The notes beneath the pieces were generated by a model, which had not been told where the DNA came from, ran no database searches, and was given only the letters and a program-made list of their open reading frames with translations. A stretch of 64,000 nucleotides of DNA from an uncultured Oscillospiraceae bacterium. GTDB lineage: Bacteria; Bacillota; Clostridia; Oscillospirales; Acutalibacteraceae. The stretch is from positions 84,228-148,227 of the forward strand of contig URCA01000004.1 of the NCBI GenBank assembly GCA_900546265.1, given 5' to 3'. A program made the translations under genes and the position numbers. Below, one piece after another: positions 35,341 through 44,549 of the stretch (the stretch's first letter is position 1; the number at the start of each line of letters is the position of its first letter).

Positions 35341-37362
35341 ATGGAACAACGCTATTCGCAGAGCTTTGAGAGCATCCGGGCGGGAGAGCCGGCCGGTGAC
35401 CTCCTGCGTAAGGCGGCCGGGGTGGCGCCGACGCCCCGCCAGCTCGCTTGGCAGCGGCTGGAACTGACCGCCTTTATCCATTTCGGCATGAACACCTTCA
35501 CCGACCGGGAATGGGGAGACGGCGCCGAATCCCCGCAGCTCTTCAACCCGACGGACTTGGATGCCGATCAGTGGGTTCGGGTGCTGAAGGACGCCGGTTT
35601 CAAGGGCCTGATCCTGACCTGCAAGCATCACGACGGCTTCTGCCTGTGGCCCTCGGCTCACACCACCCATTCGGTGAAACAGTCCCCCTGGAAAAACGGC
35701 GGGGGAGACGTGGTGAGGGAGGTGTCCGATGCCTGCCGCCGGGCGGGGCTGCGGTTTGGTATTTACCTTTCTCCCTGGGATCGGCACGATCCCCGCTACG
35801 GGGACTCCCCGGCGTACAACGCCTTTTTTCTCGCCCAGCTGGAAGAGCTGCTCACCGGCTATGGCGAGATATTCGAGGTGTGGTTCGACGGTGCCTGCGC
35901 CGAAGGGCCGTGCGGCAAACGGCAGGAATACGACTGGGCGGCTTATTTCGCCCTCATCCGCCGTCTCCAGCCTGATGCCGTCATCTCCATCGAGGGCCCT
36001 GATGTCCGCTGGGTGGGCAACGAGGCGGGCAAGGGCCGGCGGGAGGAGTGGAGCGTTTACCCCTACGGCCGGCGTTTAGACGCCGAGGACGGGACGTTTC
36101 TGATGAACGCCGGCGACTGCACGGCGCCCGATCTCGGCAGCGACCGGCTGCTGGCCTCCCTGGACGAGGGGTGGGAGTATCTGTACTGGTATCCCGCCCA
36201 GGTTGACACCTCCATCCGCCCCGGCTGGTTCTATCACACCTGGGAGGACGATAAGGTCAAACCCCTGCACGAGCTGGCCGCCATCTACCGGCAGTCGGTG
36301 GGGAACAACGCTCAGCTGCTGCTGAACATCCCTCCGGATACCCGGGGCCGGCTAAGCGATAAGGACGCCGCCCGCCTCGAGGAGTTCGGCCGGTACCTGC
36401 GCGCCGCCTACGGCCGCAACCTGGCCGAAGGCCGCCCGCTGGAGGTCCGGCGGGACGGGGACGCCTATGTCGTTTCCCTCACTTTGGACGAGCCGGTCGC
36501 CTTCAACCAGGCGGTGCTGATGGAGGACATTACGCAGGGCCAGCATGTGGGCGCCTTCACCCTGCGGGCCTATTGCGGGGACGAGCTGACGGCCAGCGCC
36601 GACGGCGCCACCGTGGGGTATAAAAAAATCCTTCCCCTGCCCGCGGCCGTTGCCGACCGGGTGGATATCGTCGTCACCGCCTGCCGGGCCGCGCCGGTGT
36701 TCACCTTCGTGGGCCTGTATGACGCGCCCACCGTGGCGCAGCCTCCCTCCATTACCCGCAGCCAGGCGGGCCTGGTCTCCATCGCGGCCGGTCCGGACGC
36801 GCGCATCCGCTGGTCGGTGGACGGCGGCGCCTGGCGGGACTATACCGGCCCCTTCGCTTTTCCCCGCAGCGGCCGGATCCGGGCCGAAGCCTGGTACGAC
36901 GCGGCCCGCCTGTTTGGCGAGAACGGCCCGTCCGCCGAAGCGGTGTTCGGCCTGCTCAAGACCTCCTGGACGCTGAAGTCCCATACTGGCCAAACGGCGA
37001 CCGGCTTCTCGGCGGATAATCTGACGGACGACGACAAACCCTATGTGTGCTTCGAGGGGGAGCTGCCCCTCGAGGTGACCGTCGACCTTGGACAAAGCGA
37101 GACAGTGCGCGGCTTCGCCTACCGGCCGGTGGACGATATCTTTGACTTCTCTGCCAATGTTTACGCCTACGCGCTGTATCTCAGCGCGGACGGCGAAACC
37201 TTCTTTCTGGCCGACCGGGGTGTATTTGACAACCTGCGCAACAACCCGGTTCTCCAGGTCAGGGACTTTGGCCGAAGCTATACGGCCCGCGCCTTCCGCT
37301 TGGTGGCCGAAAGCGGGTTCGACGCCCGGCGGGTCAGCCTGGGCAAGCTGTCGCTGCTGTAG
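35341..37362 (+). CDS. GH29-family alpha-L-fucosidase
   Basis: A 673-residue GH29 enzyme. The catalytic barrel (about 10-345) contains 'LTAFIHFGMNTFTDREWGDG', 'LTCKHHDGFCLWPS' and the nucleophile D183 in 'IFEVWFDGACAEG'. A beta-sandwich (about 360-460) follows, then a chitobiase-like C-terminal module near 470-530, and an F5/8 type C (discoidin) module (about 545-670; 'VTVDLGQSETVRGFAYRP'). It releases alpha-linked fucose from glycan ends. No signal peptide is present, which predicts cytoplasmic action on imported oligosaccharides. AGGGG lies 10 bases before the ATG. It heads a run of co-directional glycan genes extending to 46 kb. Confidence 0.93.
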   Translation: MEQRYSQSFESIRAGEPAGDLLRKAAGVAPTPRQLAWQRLELTAFIHFGMNTFTDREWGDGAESPQLFNPTDLDADQWVRVLKDAGFKGLILTCKHHDGFCLWPSAHTTHSVKQSPWKNGGGDVVREVSDACRRAGLRFGIYLSPWDRHDPRYGDSPAYNAFFLAQLEELLTGYGEIFEVWFDGACAEGPCGKRQEYDWAAYFALIRRLQPDAVISIEGPDVRWVGNEAGKGRREEWSVYPYGRRLDAEDGTFLMNAGDCTAPDLGSDRLLASLDEGWEYLYWYPAQVDTSIRPGWFYHTWEDDKVKPLHELAAIYRQSVGNNAQLLLNIPPDTRGRLSDKDAARLEEFGRYLRAAYGRNLAEGRPLEVRRDGDAYVVSLTLDEPVAFNQAVLMEDITQGQHVGAFTLRAYCGDELTASADGATVGYKKILPLPAAVADRVDIVVTACRAAPVFTFVGLYDAPTVAQPPSITRSQAGLVSIAAGPDARIRWSVDGGAWRDYTGPFAFPRSGRIRAEAWYDAARLFGENGPSAEAVFGLLKTSWTLKSHTGQTATGFSADNLTDDDKPYVCFEGELPLEVTVDLGQSETVRGFAYRPVDDIFDFSANVYAYALYLSADGETFFLADRGVFDNLRNNPVLQVRDFGRSYTARAFRLVAESGFDARRVSLGKLSLL

Positions 37363-37404
37363 CCATACGCCCTGCGGGGCCGCACGATAAGGGGGATTTG
37401 ATTC

Positions 37405-40400
37405 ATGGACATCGAGAAAATCCTGCAAAATCCGGAAATCGTACAGATCCACAGGGAACCGGCCCGCGCCTATTACATCCCGTTTCAGGACGGGGCGATG
37501 GCGCTGCAGGCGGACAAGGAGGAGTCTGTCTACTATGCGCCGCTGGGCGGCGACTGGGCCTTTGCGTACTATGGGCGATCCTATGACGTGGACGAGGCGA
37601 TCTTCGATCCGGATGGCAGCGTGGAGGGCTGGGACACCATTCCCGTCCCCTCTAACTGGCAGATGCACGGCTACGACGTGCCGCATTATACCAATGTCAA
37701 CTATATCATTCCCATCGATCCGCCTTACGTGCCGGACGACAACCCCTGCGGCGTCTACGTCAAATCCATGAACATCCCCGGGATTTGGAAGGATAAACGG
37801 ATCTATCTCAATTTTGACGGCATCAATTCCTGCGGCTTCATCTGGGTCAACGGCACCTTCGCTGGATACACCAACGGATCCCGCTGCTCCGCAGAATTCG
37901 ATATCACCCCCTATGTGCATACGGGGGAAAACCGCCTGCTGGTGCAGGTGTTCAAGTGGTGCAGCGGCACCTATCTGGAGGCCCAGGACAGCTATCGGCT
38001 GTCCGGCATCTTCCGGGACGTGTACCTGCTGGCCCGGGAGCCTGACCATATCCGCGACGTCTTTATCCGCGCCCGCTTGGACGATGCCTATACGACGGCC
38101 CGGGTGGAGGCGGCGCTGGACTTCCGCGGGAAAGGCGGGCCGGTAACGCTGGACGTGTACGCTCCCGACGGCCGGGCCGTCTACCACCAGGAAAACGAGA
38201 CTATTGAGCCCTTCACCCTGACCGACATCGCTCTCTGGACGGATGAAACCCCGTCGCTGTATACCTTCCTGTTCCAGTACGGCCAGGAGGCCATCGCCAT
38301 CCCCTTCGGCCTGCGGGAGGTCCGGTTCAGCGAGAAGGGCGCGTTGCTTGTCAACGGAAAGTCCGTCAAGTTAAAAGGGGTCAACCGGCACGATTCTCAT
38401 CCCGATTTCGGCCAGTACTGCCCCGATGAGCATATGGAGCAGGACATCCGCCTGATGAAGCAGCACAACATCAACTGCATCCGCACCTCCCACTACCCCA
38501 ACGCCCCCATTTTCCCCGCTCTGTGCGATCGGTACGGGATTTATCTCATTGAGGAAGCCGACCTGGAATGCCACGGTATGATCTGGGCGGAGGATCACAA
38601 CCTGCTCAATAACGATCCCCAATGGGCCGCCGCCTATCTCGACCGGGTGTCCCGGATGGTGGAACGGGACAAGAATCATCCCTCCATCATCATGTGGAGC
38701 CTGGGCAACGAATCGGGCATCGGCCGCAATCACGAGCTGAACGCCGCCTGGGTGAGGGAGCGGGATGACACCCGCCTGGTTCACTATGAAACGGTGGCCT
38801 ACCTGACCGAGGCGGGGGTGTTCTATCTGGTGGACAACGGCCAGGGCGAGGTCGGGGACTTCACCAGCCGCATGTATATGGAGCCGGCCGAGCTGGAAAA
38901 ATACGGCCGCTCCGGCAATCCGGTCCCCTTGTTCCTGTGCGAATACTGCCACGCCATGGGCCTCGGCCCGGGGGACGTGACCGATTACTGGGACGTGTTT
39001 TATAAGTATCCCAATCTCATCGGCGGCGCCATCTGGGAATGGTGCGATCACAGCGTCCGCCGGCGGGACGAGGCCGGCCGCTCCTTCTTCGTCTACGGCG
39101 GCTATTTCGGGGAATACCCTCACGACGACAATTTCTGCGCCGACGGGCTGGTCACCCCCGACCGGGTGCCCTCCTCCGGCCTGCTGGAGGTGAAAAAGGC
39201 CTACCAGCCGGTCGCGGTGGAGGCGGTGGATCTGGAAAACCGCCGCCTGCGGATTGTCAACCGGTACCATTTCCTCAATTTGTCCCACCTGGCCCTGCTG
39301 TGGAAGGTGACCCGGGACGGCGTCCAGGTGGCCACCGGCGAGATGTACGACCTGGACGTTCCCGCTGGGGACAGCCGGGAGGTAACGCTCGACTATGACA
39401 TTCCCGCCATGGACATCAGCGAATACCATCTGGATATCCGCTTTGTGCTGCGCGCCGATACGGCTTACGCCGCGCGCGGCTGTGAGGTGGCGTTCGAGCA
39501 GTTCCCGCTGCCGGTGGTGGCGGCCCGCCGGGCCCGGCTGCCTCTGACCAAATACGACGCCCTGACGGTGTCCGAGGACAAGCGCTCCTTCACCGTGGCG
39601 GGCAGCGGCTTCGCCTACCGGATCGATAAGGGCCGGGGTATGCTGTCGAGCGTGTTCGCCAAAGGGCGGGAATGTCTGGGCGGCGGCGCGCGGCTTTCCA
39701 TCTGGCGGGCTCCCATCGATAACGATCGGAATGTGGTCGGTGCCTGGAAGGCGGAGGGCTATAACACCGCCGGCGTCAAGGTGTACAAAACCGAGCTGGC
39801 CAAGACCTCCGACACGGAGATCGTCGTCCGGGTGGAGTTTTCCATGGCCGGGGTCAGCTATATGCCCATCCTCAGCGGCGTGCTGGAATACCGGGTGACG
39901 AGTGACGGCGTTTTGACCGTCCACGCCGGGGTCAACGTGCGGGAAACCGCCATGCCCCTGCCCCGGTTCGGCATGGAATTCATCCTCCCCCGGGGCAGCG
40001 AGTGCCTCGAGTATTTCGGCAAGGGGGAGCAGGAGAATTACGAGGACATGTGCCGCAGCGCCCGGATAGGCCTGTACAAATCCACCGTGACCGACCAGTA
40101 TTTCCCCTATATCCGTCCGCAGGAAACCGGCAACCACACGGCGGCGCGCTGGCTGCGCGTCACCAACAAGGTGGGCGGCGGCCTGCAGTTCACCGGCCGT
40201 CCCACCTTCAATTTCAGCGCCCTGCACTTCACGGCGGCGGATTTGGAGACGGCCATGTACACCCGGGATCTCCGCCCGCGTGAGGAGACAATCGTGCGCA
40301 TCGACTATAAGCAGACCGGCGTCGGCTCGGCCAGCTGCGGGGTCAAGCTCGCGGAAAAGTACCAGTTCAAGGAAAAATTCTTCGACTTTGAGTTCGAGGT

Positions 40401-40413
40401 CAAGCCTCTGTAA
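37405..40413 (+). CDS. LacZ-type GH2 beta-galactosidase
   Basis: A 1,002-residue enzyme with the full five-domain LacZ architecture, close to E. coli LacZ (1,024 residues). Jelly roll about 50-215 (ends near 'DSYRLSGIFRDVYLLAR'), Ig-like domain about 215-325, and TIM barrel 325-615 with acid/base E436 in 'WSLGNESG' and nucleophile E513 in 'LFLCEYCHAMG'. The C-terminal small-chain-like domain follows (about 730-1000). It hydrolyses terminal beta-galactosides, with a probable natural substrate in galactose-bearing host or dietary oligosaccharides. No signal peptide, so cytoplasmic. The SD AAGGGGG precedes the ATG. It lies 42 bases after the fucosidase gene. Confidence 0.93.
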   Translation: MDIEKILQNPEIVQIHREPARAYYIPFQDGAMALQADKEESVYYAPLGGDWAFAYYGRSYDVDEAIFDPDGSVEGWDTIPVPSNWQMHGYDVPHYTNVNYIIPIDPPYVPDDNPCGVYVKSMNIPGIWKDKRIYLNFDGINSCGFIWVNGTFAGYTNGSRCSAEFDITPYVHTGENRLLVQVFKWCSGTYLEAQDSYRLSGIFRDVYLLAREPDHIRDVFIRARLDDAYTTARVEAALDFRGKGGPVTLDVYAPDGRAVYHQENETIEPFTLTDIALWTDETPSLYTFLFQYGQEAIAIPFGLREVRFSEKGALLVNGKSVKLKGVNRHDSHPDFGQYCPDEHMEQDIRLMKQHNINCIRTSHYPNAPIFPALCDRYGIYLIEEADLECHGMIWAEDHNLLNNDPQWAAAYLDRVSRMVERDKNHPSIIMWSLGNESGIGRNHELNAAWVRERDDTRLVHYETVAYLTEAGVFYLVDNGQGEVGDFTSRMYMEPAELEKYGRSGNPVPLFLCEYCHAMGLGPGDVTDYWDVFYKYPNLIGGAIWEWCDHSVRRRDEAGRSFFVYGGYFGEYPHDDNFCADGLVTPDRVPSSGLLEVKKAYQPVAVEAVDLENRRLRIVNRYHFLNLSHLALLWKVTRDGVQVATGEMYDLDVPAGDSREVTLDYDIPAMDISEYHLDIRFVLRADTAYAARGCEVAFEQFPLPVVAARRARLPLTKYDALTVSEDKRSFTVAGSGFAYRIDKGRGMLSSVFAKGRECLGGGARLSIWRAPIDNDRNVVGAWKAEGYNTAGVKVYKTELAKTSDTEIVVRVEFSMAGVSYMPILSGVLEYRVTSDGVLTVHAGVNVRETAMPLPRFGMEFILPRGSECLEYFGKGEQENYEDMCRSARIGLYKSTVTDQYFPYIRPQETGNHTAARWLRVTNKVGGGLQFTGRPTFNFSALHFTAADLETAMYTRDLRPREETIVRIDYKQTGVGSASCGVKLAEKYQFKEKFFDFEFEVKPL

Positions 40414-40422
40414 AAATTTTTT

Positions 40423-40437
40423 GAAAATATTTCGCAG
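40423..40437. promoter_or_regulatory. GCGAAA-type motif before the aldolase gene
   Basis: GAAAATATTTCGCAG, read on the other strand, is CTGCGAAATATTTTC, close to the operator candidates at 12.5-12.9 kb. It lies 10 bases after the LacZ stop codon. Confidence 0.3.
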
Positions 40438-40506
40438 CGGGGCGCTCTTGTCCGGCCTGTTTCAGGCTGTGCAGAGCGCCCTGTAAAATAGAGAAAGGAA
40501 ACCCGT

Positions 40507-41355
40507 ATGGAGAAGCTGTGTTTTCAGCCGGAGCGGTTCCGGGGTGTCATCGTGGCGCTCAACGCCTGCTACGATAAGGCCGGTGAGGTTTCGCCCGCCG
40601 CCTGCCGCGCGCTCTGCCGGTGGTACCAGTCCCTGGGGGTGCGGGGCGTGTATGTGGGCGGCAGCACCGGCGAGGGCCTCCTGCTCAGCCTGGAGGAACG
40701 CAAGACCCTGGCCGAAGCCGCCGTGCAGGCGGCGCGGGGGGAGATGACGGTCATCGTCCATGTGGGCTGTCCCGCCACCCGGGACGCCGTCGCCCTTGCC
40801 CGGCACGCCGCCGCCATCGGGGCGGACGCTATATCCGCCGTGCCCAGTGTGTTCTACCGCCTGAGCGAGGAGAGCATCGCCCGCCACTGGACGGCCATCG
40901 CCGACGCGGCGGAGCTGCCCTTTTTCATCTACAACATCCCCCAGCTCACCGGCTACGATTTGTCCATGGAGCTGTTCCGCCGGATGCTGGCCCATCCCCA
41001 TGTCAAGGGGATTAAGAATTCCTCCGAAAGCGCCCGGCAGATTCAGCAGTTCAAGGAGGCGGGCGGCCCGGATTTCCTGGTGTTCAACGGCCCGGACGAA
41101 CAGTTCCTGGCCGGACGGGCCATGGGGGCGGACGCCGGCATCGGCGGCACCTACGGCTGCATGCCCGAGCTGTATCTGCGGCTGGACGCCCTGTTCATGA
41201 CCGGCCAGCTGGGGGAGGCCCGGCGGCTGCAGGCCATAATCGGCGGCTTTATCGAGCGGCTGTGCGCTTTTCCCTCGATGTACGGGGCCTGTAAGGCGGT
41301 TATCGCCCGCCCTTCCTGCCGGTGGATCCGCGGGATCCGGCCATCGAACGCCTGA
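40507..41355 (+). CDS. N-acetylneuraminate-lyase-like aldolase (DHDPS family), frameshifted near the 3' end
   Basis: Cytoplasmic class I aldolase of the DHDPS/NAL family. Family motifs are present: 'GVYVGGSTGEGLLLSLEERK' (the pyruvate-binding loop), Y142 in 'FFIYNIPQLTGY', and the Schiff-base lysine K170 in 'GIKNSSES'. These resemble NanA, which splits sialic acid into ManNAc and pyruvate; the adjoining sialidase gene supports that role. Given as 282 residues, the frame ends abnormally at 41355. The -1 frame from about 41310 gives a normal NAL-like tail (PFLPVDPRDPAIERLTADIE) to a TGA at 41396. One missing base in the CGCCCTTCC stretch would give 296 residues. The SD AAAGGAA precedes the ATG. 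The sialidase gene starts 13 bases after the restored stop. Confidence 0.88.
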   Translation: MEKLCFQPERFRGVIVALNACYDKAGEVSPAACRALCRWYQSLGVRGVYVGGSTGEGLLLSLEERKTLAEAAVQAARGEMTVIVHVGCPATRDAVALARHAAAIGADAISAVPSVFYRLSEESIARHWTAIADAAELPFFIYNIPQLTGYDLSMELFRRMLAHPHVKGIKNSSESARQIQQFKEAGGPDFLVFNGPDEQFLAGRAMGADAGIGGTYGCMPELYLRLDALFMTGQLGEARRLQAIIGGFIERLCAFPSMYGACKAVIARPSCRWIRGIRPSNA

Positions 41356-41409
41356 CCGCCGACATCGAGGGCCAAATCGCCCTGTGGTGCATGTGAAAGG
41401 AGACGGACA

Positions 41410-43044
41410 GTGAGAGTATCTCCCTATCGTTCCCGCGAGGATCGGCTGCTGTTCAGCGGGATCCGCGCGCAGAATCTGCACCCCTCCCTGGTGGGGGACC
41501 CCGCCGATATGGCCGGCACCTGCGGCTTCCGCATCCCGTCCCTGCTGTATCTCGAAGGGGCGGACGTGCTGCTGGCCGCGGCCGACCGATCCCACGAGGG
41601 GGCGGACTGGGGCTATACCGGCGTGGCCCTGCGCCGCAGCGCCGATCGGGGCCTGACCTGGAGCAGCCCCCTGAGCATCCCGGTGCTGCCCCCGGTTTCC
41701 CGCGCCCCCCAGGCCGTAGATGACTGGCATTCCGCCTTTTACATCGACCCCGTGCTGCTGGAGGATCGCAGCGGGGCCGTCCACCTGTTGCTGGATTTTT
41801 TCCCCGAAAGCAAGGGGTTCCACCGCCCGGACTGGCTGGAGCCGGGCAGCGGCTTTGAGCACGGCCGGATCCGGCTGTACGACGGCCCGCCGCCCGCCGA
41901 GGGGAAAGGGGCCGCCGGCCCCGTTTATACGGTGGACGAAGCGGGCTGGGTCGTCGCCCCCGGCGGCGTGCGCACCCGGTATTATCTGCCGCCCCTGCAC
42001 AGCGGGGCGGTTCAGTTTCAGACCCTGGGCGATATGTATTACGCGGTGGGGGAGCCGGACTGGCTGGACGCCCCGCCGCCTCTTCTTCCGCCCGAGCCGG
42101 GAGAGGGCCGGGACATCTACGTGGGCAATATCTTTCTGAACATCGGCAAGCCCGCCTTTGACCCGGCGCATCCGGTTTTCGTCCGCAAGCGGCTGGCCGG
42201 CCCCGGCCCGGAGGCCGACGTCCCCTCCGCCTACGAGGCGGTAGAGACCTCTCCCGCTCCGCTGCGGGCGGCGGTATGTATGCACCTCGTGCAGCTCACC
42301 AGCCGGGACGGCGGCGTCACCTGGTCGCAGCCCCGTTTCCTCACTCCGGCCGTCAAGGACGAGGATTGCCTGTTTCTTGGCACCGGCCCCGGCGTGGGCC
42401 TGCGCCTGCGCCATCAGCCGGACGATCGGAAGAACGGCCGGCTGATGGTGCCGGTGTATAAGCCGGGCCAGGCCGGCCTGCTCCTCAGCGATGACGACGG
42501 CGTCACCTGGCGGCGCGGCGGCTATATTCCCACCGTGGACGAAGCCCAGGCGGTGGAACTGAACGACGGGACTGTGCTGGTCTTCGGCCGCCAGGAAGAG
42601 CCGGGGGACACTCCCATGACCGTCAGCCGGGACGGCGGCGACACCTGGGAGCCCATGACCCATACCGGCCTGCAATCCGTCCGCTGCCAGAAATCGGTCG
42701 TGGCCTATCCGGCGGGCGATCCCCGCTATCCCTGCGTCCCCGGCATGATACCAGGCCGGCAGTATCTTCTGGCCTCCCACCCCACGGGGCAGCGGCGGGG
42801 CGGCGGTGTGGTCACCCTGGGCGAGGTGCTGCCGGACGGAACCCTGCGCTGGCTGGCCGATCGGCCCCTGGGCGGCACGGGACAGTATGACCAGACGGAG
42901 CAGCCCGACTTTTTCGCCTATTCCTGTCTGGCGGTGCTGCCAAACGGGCAGGCCGGCGTGCTCTTCGAGCCGCAGCCCACTAACTGTGTGGCCTTCGCCC
43001 GCTTCGATATCCGCTGGTTTTTTGACGATAGAAAGGAGCCCTGA
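41410..43044 (+). CDS. GH33-type sialidase/BNR-repeat neuraminidase
   Basis: A 544-residue six-blade-propeller exo-alpha-sialidase family protein. The FRIP-type motif is 'GFRIPSLLYL' (about residue 39), and four Asp boxes (SxDxGxTW) are visible: SADRGLTW (about 77), SRDGGVTW (about 299), SDDDGVTW (about 360) and SRDGGDTW (about 405). It would release terminal sialic acid to feed the aldolase encoded just upstream. No signal peptide is present, unlike most secreted bacterial sialidases, so it probably acts on imported sialylated oligosaccharides. It starts at GTG 41410, with AAAGGAG 7 bases upstream. The first sulfatase begins 2 bases after its stop. Confidence 0.85.
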   Translation: MRVSPYRSREDRLLFSGIRAQNLHPSLVGDPADMAGTCGFRIPSLLYLEGADVLLAAADRSHEGADWGYTGVALRRSADRGLTWSSPLSIPVLPPVSRAPQAVDDWHSAFYIDPVLLEDRSGAVHLLLDFFPESKGFHRPDWLEPGSGFEHGRIRLYDGPPPAEGKGAAGPVYTVDEAGWVVAPGGVRTRYYLPPLHSGAVQFQTLGDMYYAVGEPDWLDAPPPLLPPEPGEGRDIYVGNIFLNIGKPAFDPAHPVFVRKRLAGPGPEADVPSAYEAVETSPAPLRAAVCMHLVQLTSRDGGVTWSQPRFLTPAVKDEDCLFLGTGPGVGLRLRHQPDDRKNGRLMVPVYKPGQAGLLLSDDDGVTWRRGGYIPTVDEAQAVELNDGTVLVFGRQEEPGDTPMTVSRDGGDTWEPMTHTGLQSVRCQKSVVAYPAGDPRYPCVPGMIPGRQYLLASHPTGQRRGGGVVTLGEVLPDGTLRWLADRPLGGTGQYDQTEQPDFFAYSCLAVLPNGQAGVLFEPQPTNCVAFARFDIRWFFDDRKEP

Positions 43045-43046
43045 CG

Positions 43047-44537
43047 ATGCCCGAACGTCCCAACATCCTGTTCATCCTCTCCGACGACCACGGCCATTGG
43101 GGGATGGGCTGCGCGGGGAACAGCGAAATCCGCACGCCCAACCTGGATAAGCTGGCCGCCAGAGGCACCCGGTTCGACAGCGCGTTCTGCGCCTCCCCGG
43201 TCTGTTCCCCCGCCCGTATGTCCATTTTCACGGGAAAAATCCCCTCCCAGCACGGGGTGCACGACTGGCTGGCCAAGGGCCACCTGGACGAAGCCGTCCT
43301 GTCCAAGGAGCTGCGGGACGCGTTCCAGCAGCCCGAGCCCTCCTGGGAATACGCCTGGCCCAAGCGGCAGCTGCAGGGGGACAAGGCCATCCGTTTCTTG
43401 GACGGCCACGATACCTTCACGCGGCATCTCGCGGACGGCGGCTATACCTGCGGCCTGTCCGGCAAATGGCATATGGGGGACAGCTACACCCCACAGGCGG
43501 GCTTCACCTACTGGAAAACCACCGCCATGGGCGGGGAAAACTACTACTACCCCGTCATGCTGGAGGGGAAGGAGATGACGCTCAAGCGAGGCGTCTACAT
43601 CACCGACCTCATCACCGATAACGCCCTGCGCTTCTTGGAGGAGCAGAAGGGCGCGGCGAACCCCTTCTATTTAAGCGTGCATTACACCGCGCCCCACGCC
43701 CCCTGGCAGCGGGAGCATCACCCGGCGGCGTTTTACGACCTGTACGACGGCTGTCCCTTCGCCTCGGTGCCCGACGTGCCGCCCCACCCCTGGAGCGACC
43801 TGAAGGATAAGACACCCGAAGAGATGGCGGTCCTCCGCCGCACCTATCTGCAGGGGTATTTCGCGGCCGTCACCGCCATGGACGCGGGCATCGGTCGGAT
43901 CCTCGACGCCCTGGAGGCCGCGGGTCAGCTGTCCAATACCCTGGTGATTTTCTCCGGCGACAACGGCATGAGCATGGGCCATCACGGCATCTTCGGCAAG
44001 GGCAACGGCACCTTCCCCATGAATATGTACGACTCGGCGGTGAAGGTGCCCCTGATCTGGAGCCACCCGGGCCGCGTCCGGGAGGGTGCCGTGTGCGAAG
44101 AGCTTGTCAGCCACTACGATTTGTTCCCCACCATCCTCGAATGGGCGGGACTCCCCTGTACCCCCAACCCCGCCCTGCCCGGCGTAAGCTTCGCCCCCCT
44201 GCTCACCGGAGAAAAATCCAGCGTGCGGGACGACGTGGTGGTCTTCGACGAATACGGCCCGGTGCGCATGGTGCGTACCAAGGAGTGGAAGTATATCCAC
44301 CGCTACCCCTACGGCCCTCACGAGCTGTACGACCTCGTGCGTGATCCGGGCGAGGAACGCAACCTCATTGACGACCCCGCCGCACGAGAAGTGAAGGAGC
44401 GGCTGATCGACCGGCTGAACCACTGGTACGCTGCCTACGCCGACCCGGCCTGCGACGGCAAGGGCGAAGCGGTTCACGGCCTTGGCCAGCTGCGCCGCAT
44501 CGGCCCCGCCAGCGGCGGCAAGCCCGCCTTTATCTGA
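43047..44537 (+). CDS. Sulfatase 1 (Cys-type, formylglycine-dependent)
   Basis: A 496-residue alkaline-phosphatase-superfamily sulfatase. The N-terminal metal-binding motif is 'NILFILSDDHGHWGMG'. The formylglycine site is C53 in CSPAR, and the conserved 'GYTCGLSGKWHMGDS' and 'FSGDNGMSMGHHGIFGKG' follow. It removes sulfate esters from sulfated sugars. A Cys-type site in an anaerobe needs an anaerobic sulfatase-maturating radical-SAM enzyme, and no such gene is in this window. No signal peptide is present. The SD AGAAAGGAG precedes the ATG. It overlaps the operon between sialidase (2-base gap) and sulfatase 2 (12-base gap). Confidence 0.93.
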   Translation: MPERPNILFILSDDHGHWGMGCAGNSEIRTPNLDKLAARGTRFDSAFCASPVCSPARMSIFTGKIPSQHGVHDWLAKGHLDEAVLSKELRDAFQQPEPSWEYAWPKRQLQGDKAIRFLDGHDTFTRHLADGGYTCGLSGKWHMGDSYTPQAGFTYWKTTAMGGENYYYPVMLEGKEMTLKRGVYITDLITDNALRFLEEQKGAANPFYLSVHYTAPHAPWQREHHPAAFYDLYDGCPFASVPDVPPHPWSDLKDKTPEEMAVLRRTYLQGYFAAVTAMDAGIGRILDALEAAGQLSNTLVIFSGDNGMSMGHHGIFGKGNGTFPMNMYDSAVKVPLIWSHPGRVREGAVCEELVSHYDLFPTILEWAGLPCTPNPALPGVSFAPLLTGEKSSVRDDVVVFDEYGPVRMVRTKEWKYIHRYPYGPHELYDLVRDPGEERNLIDDPAAREVKERLIDRLNHWYAAYADPACDGKGEAVHGLGQLRRIGPASGGKPAFI

Positions 44538-44549
44538 GGAGAGACGCGT

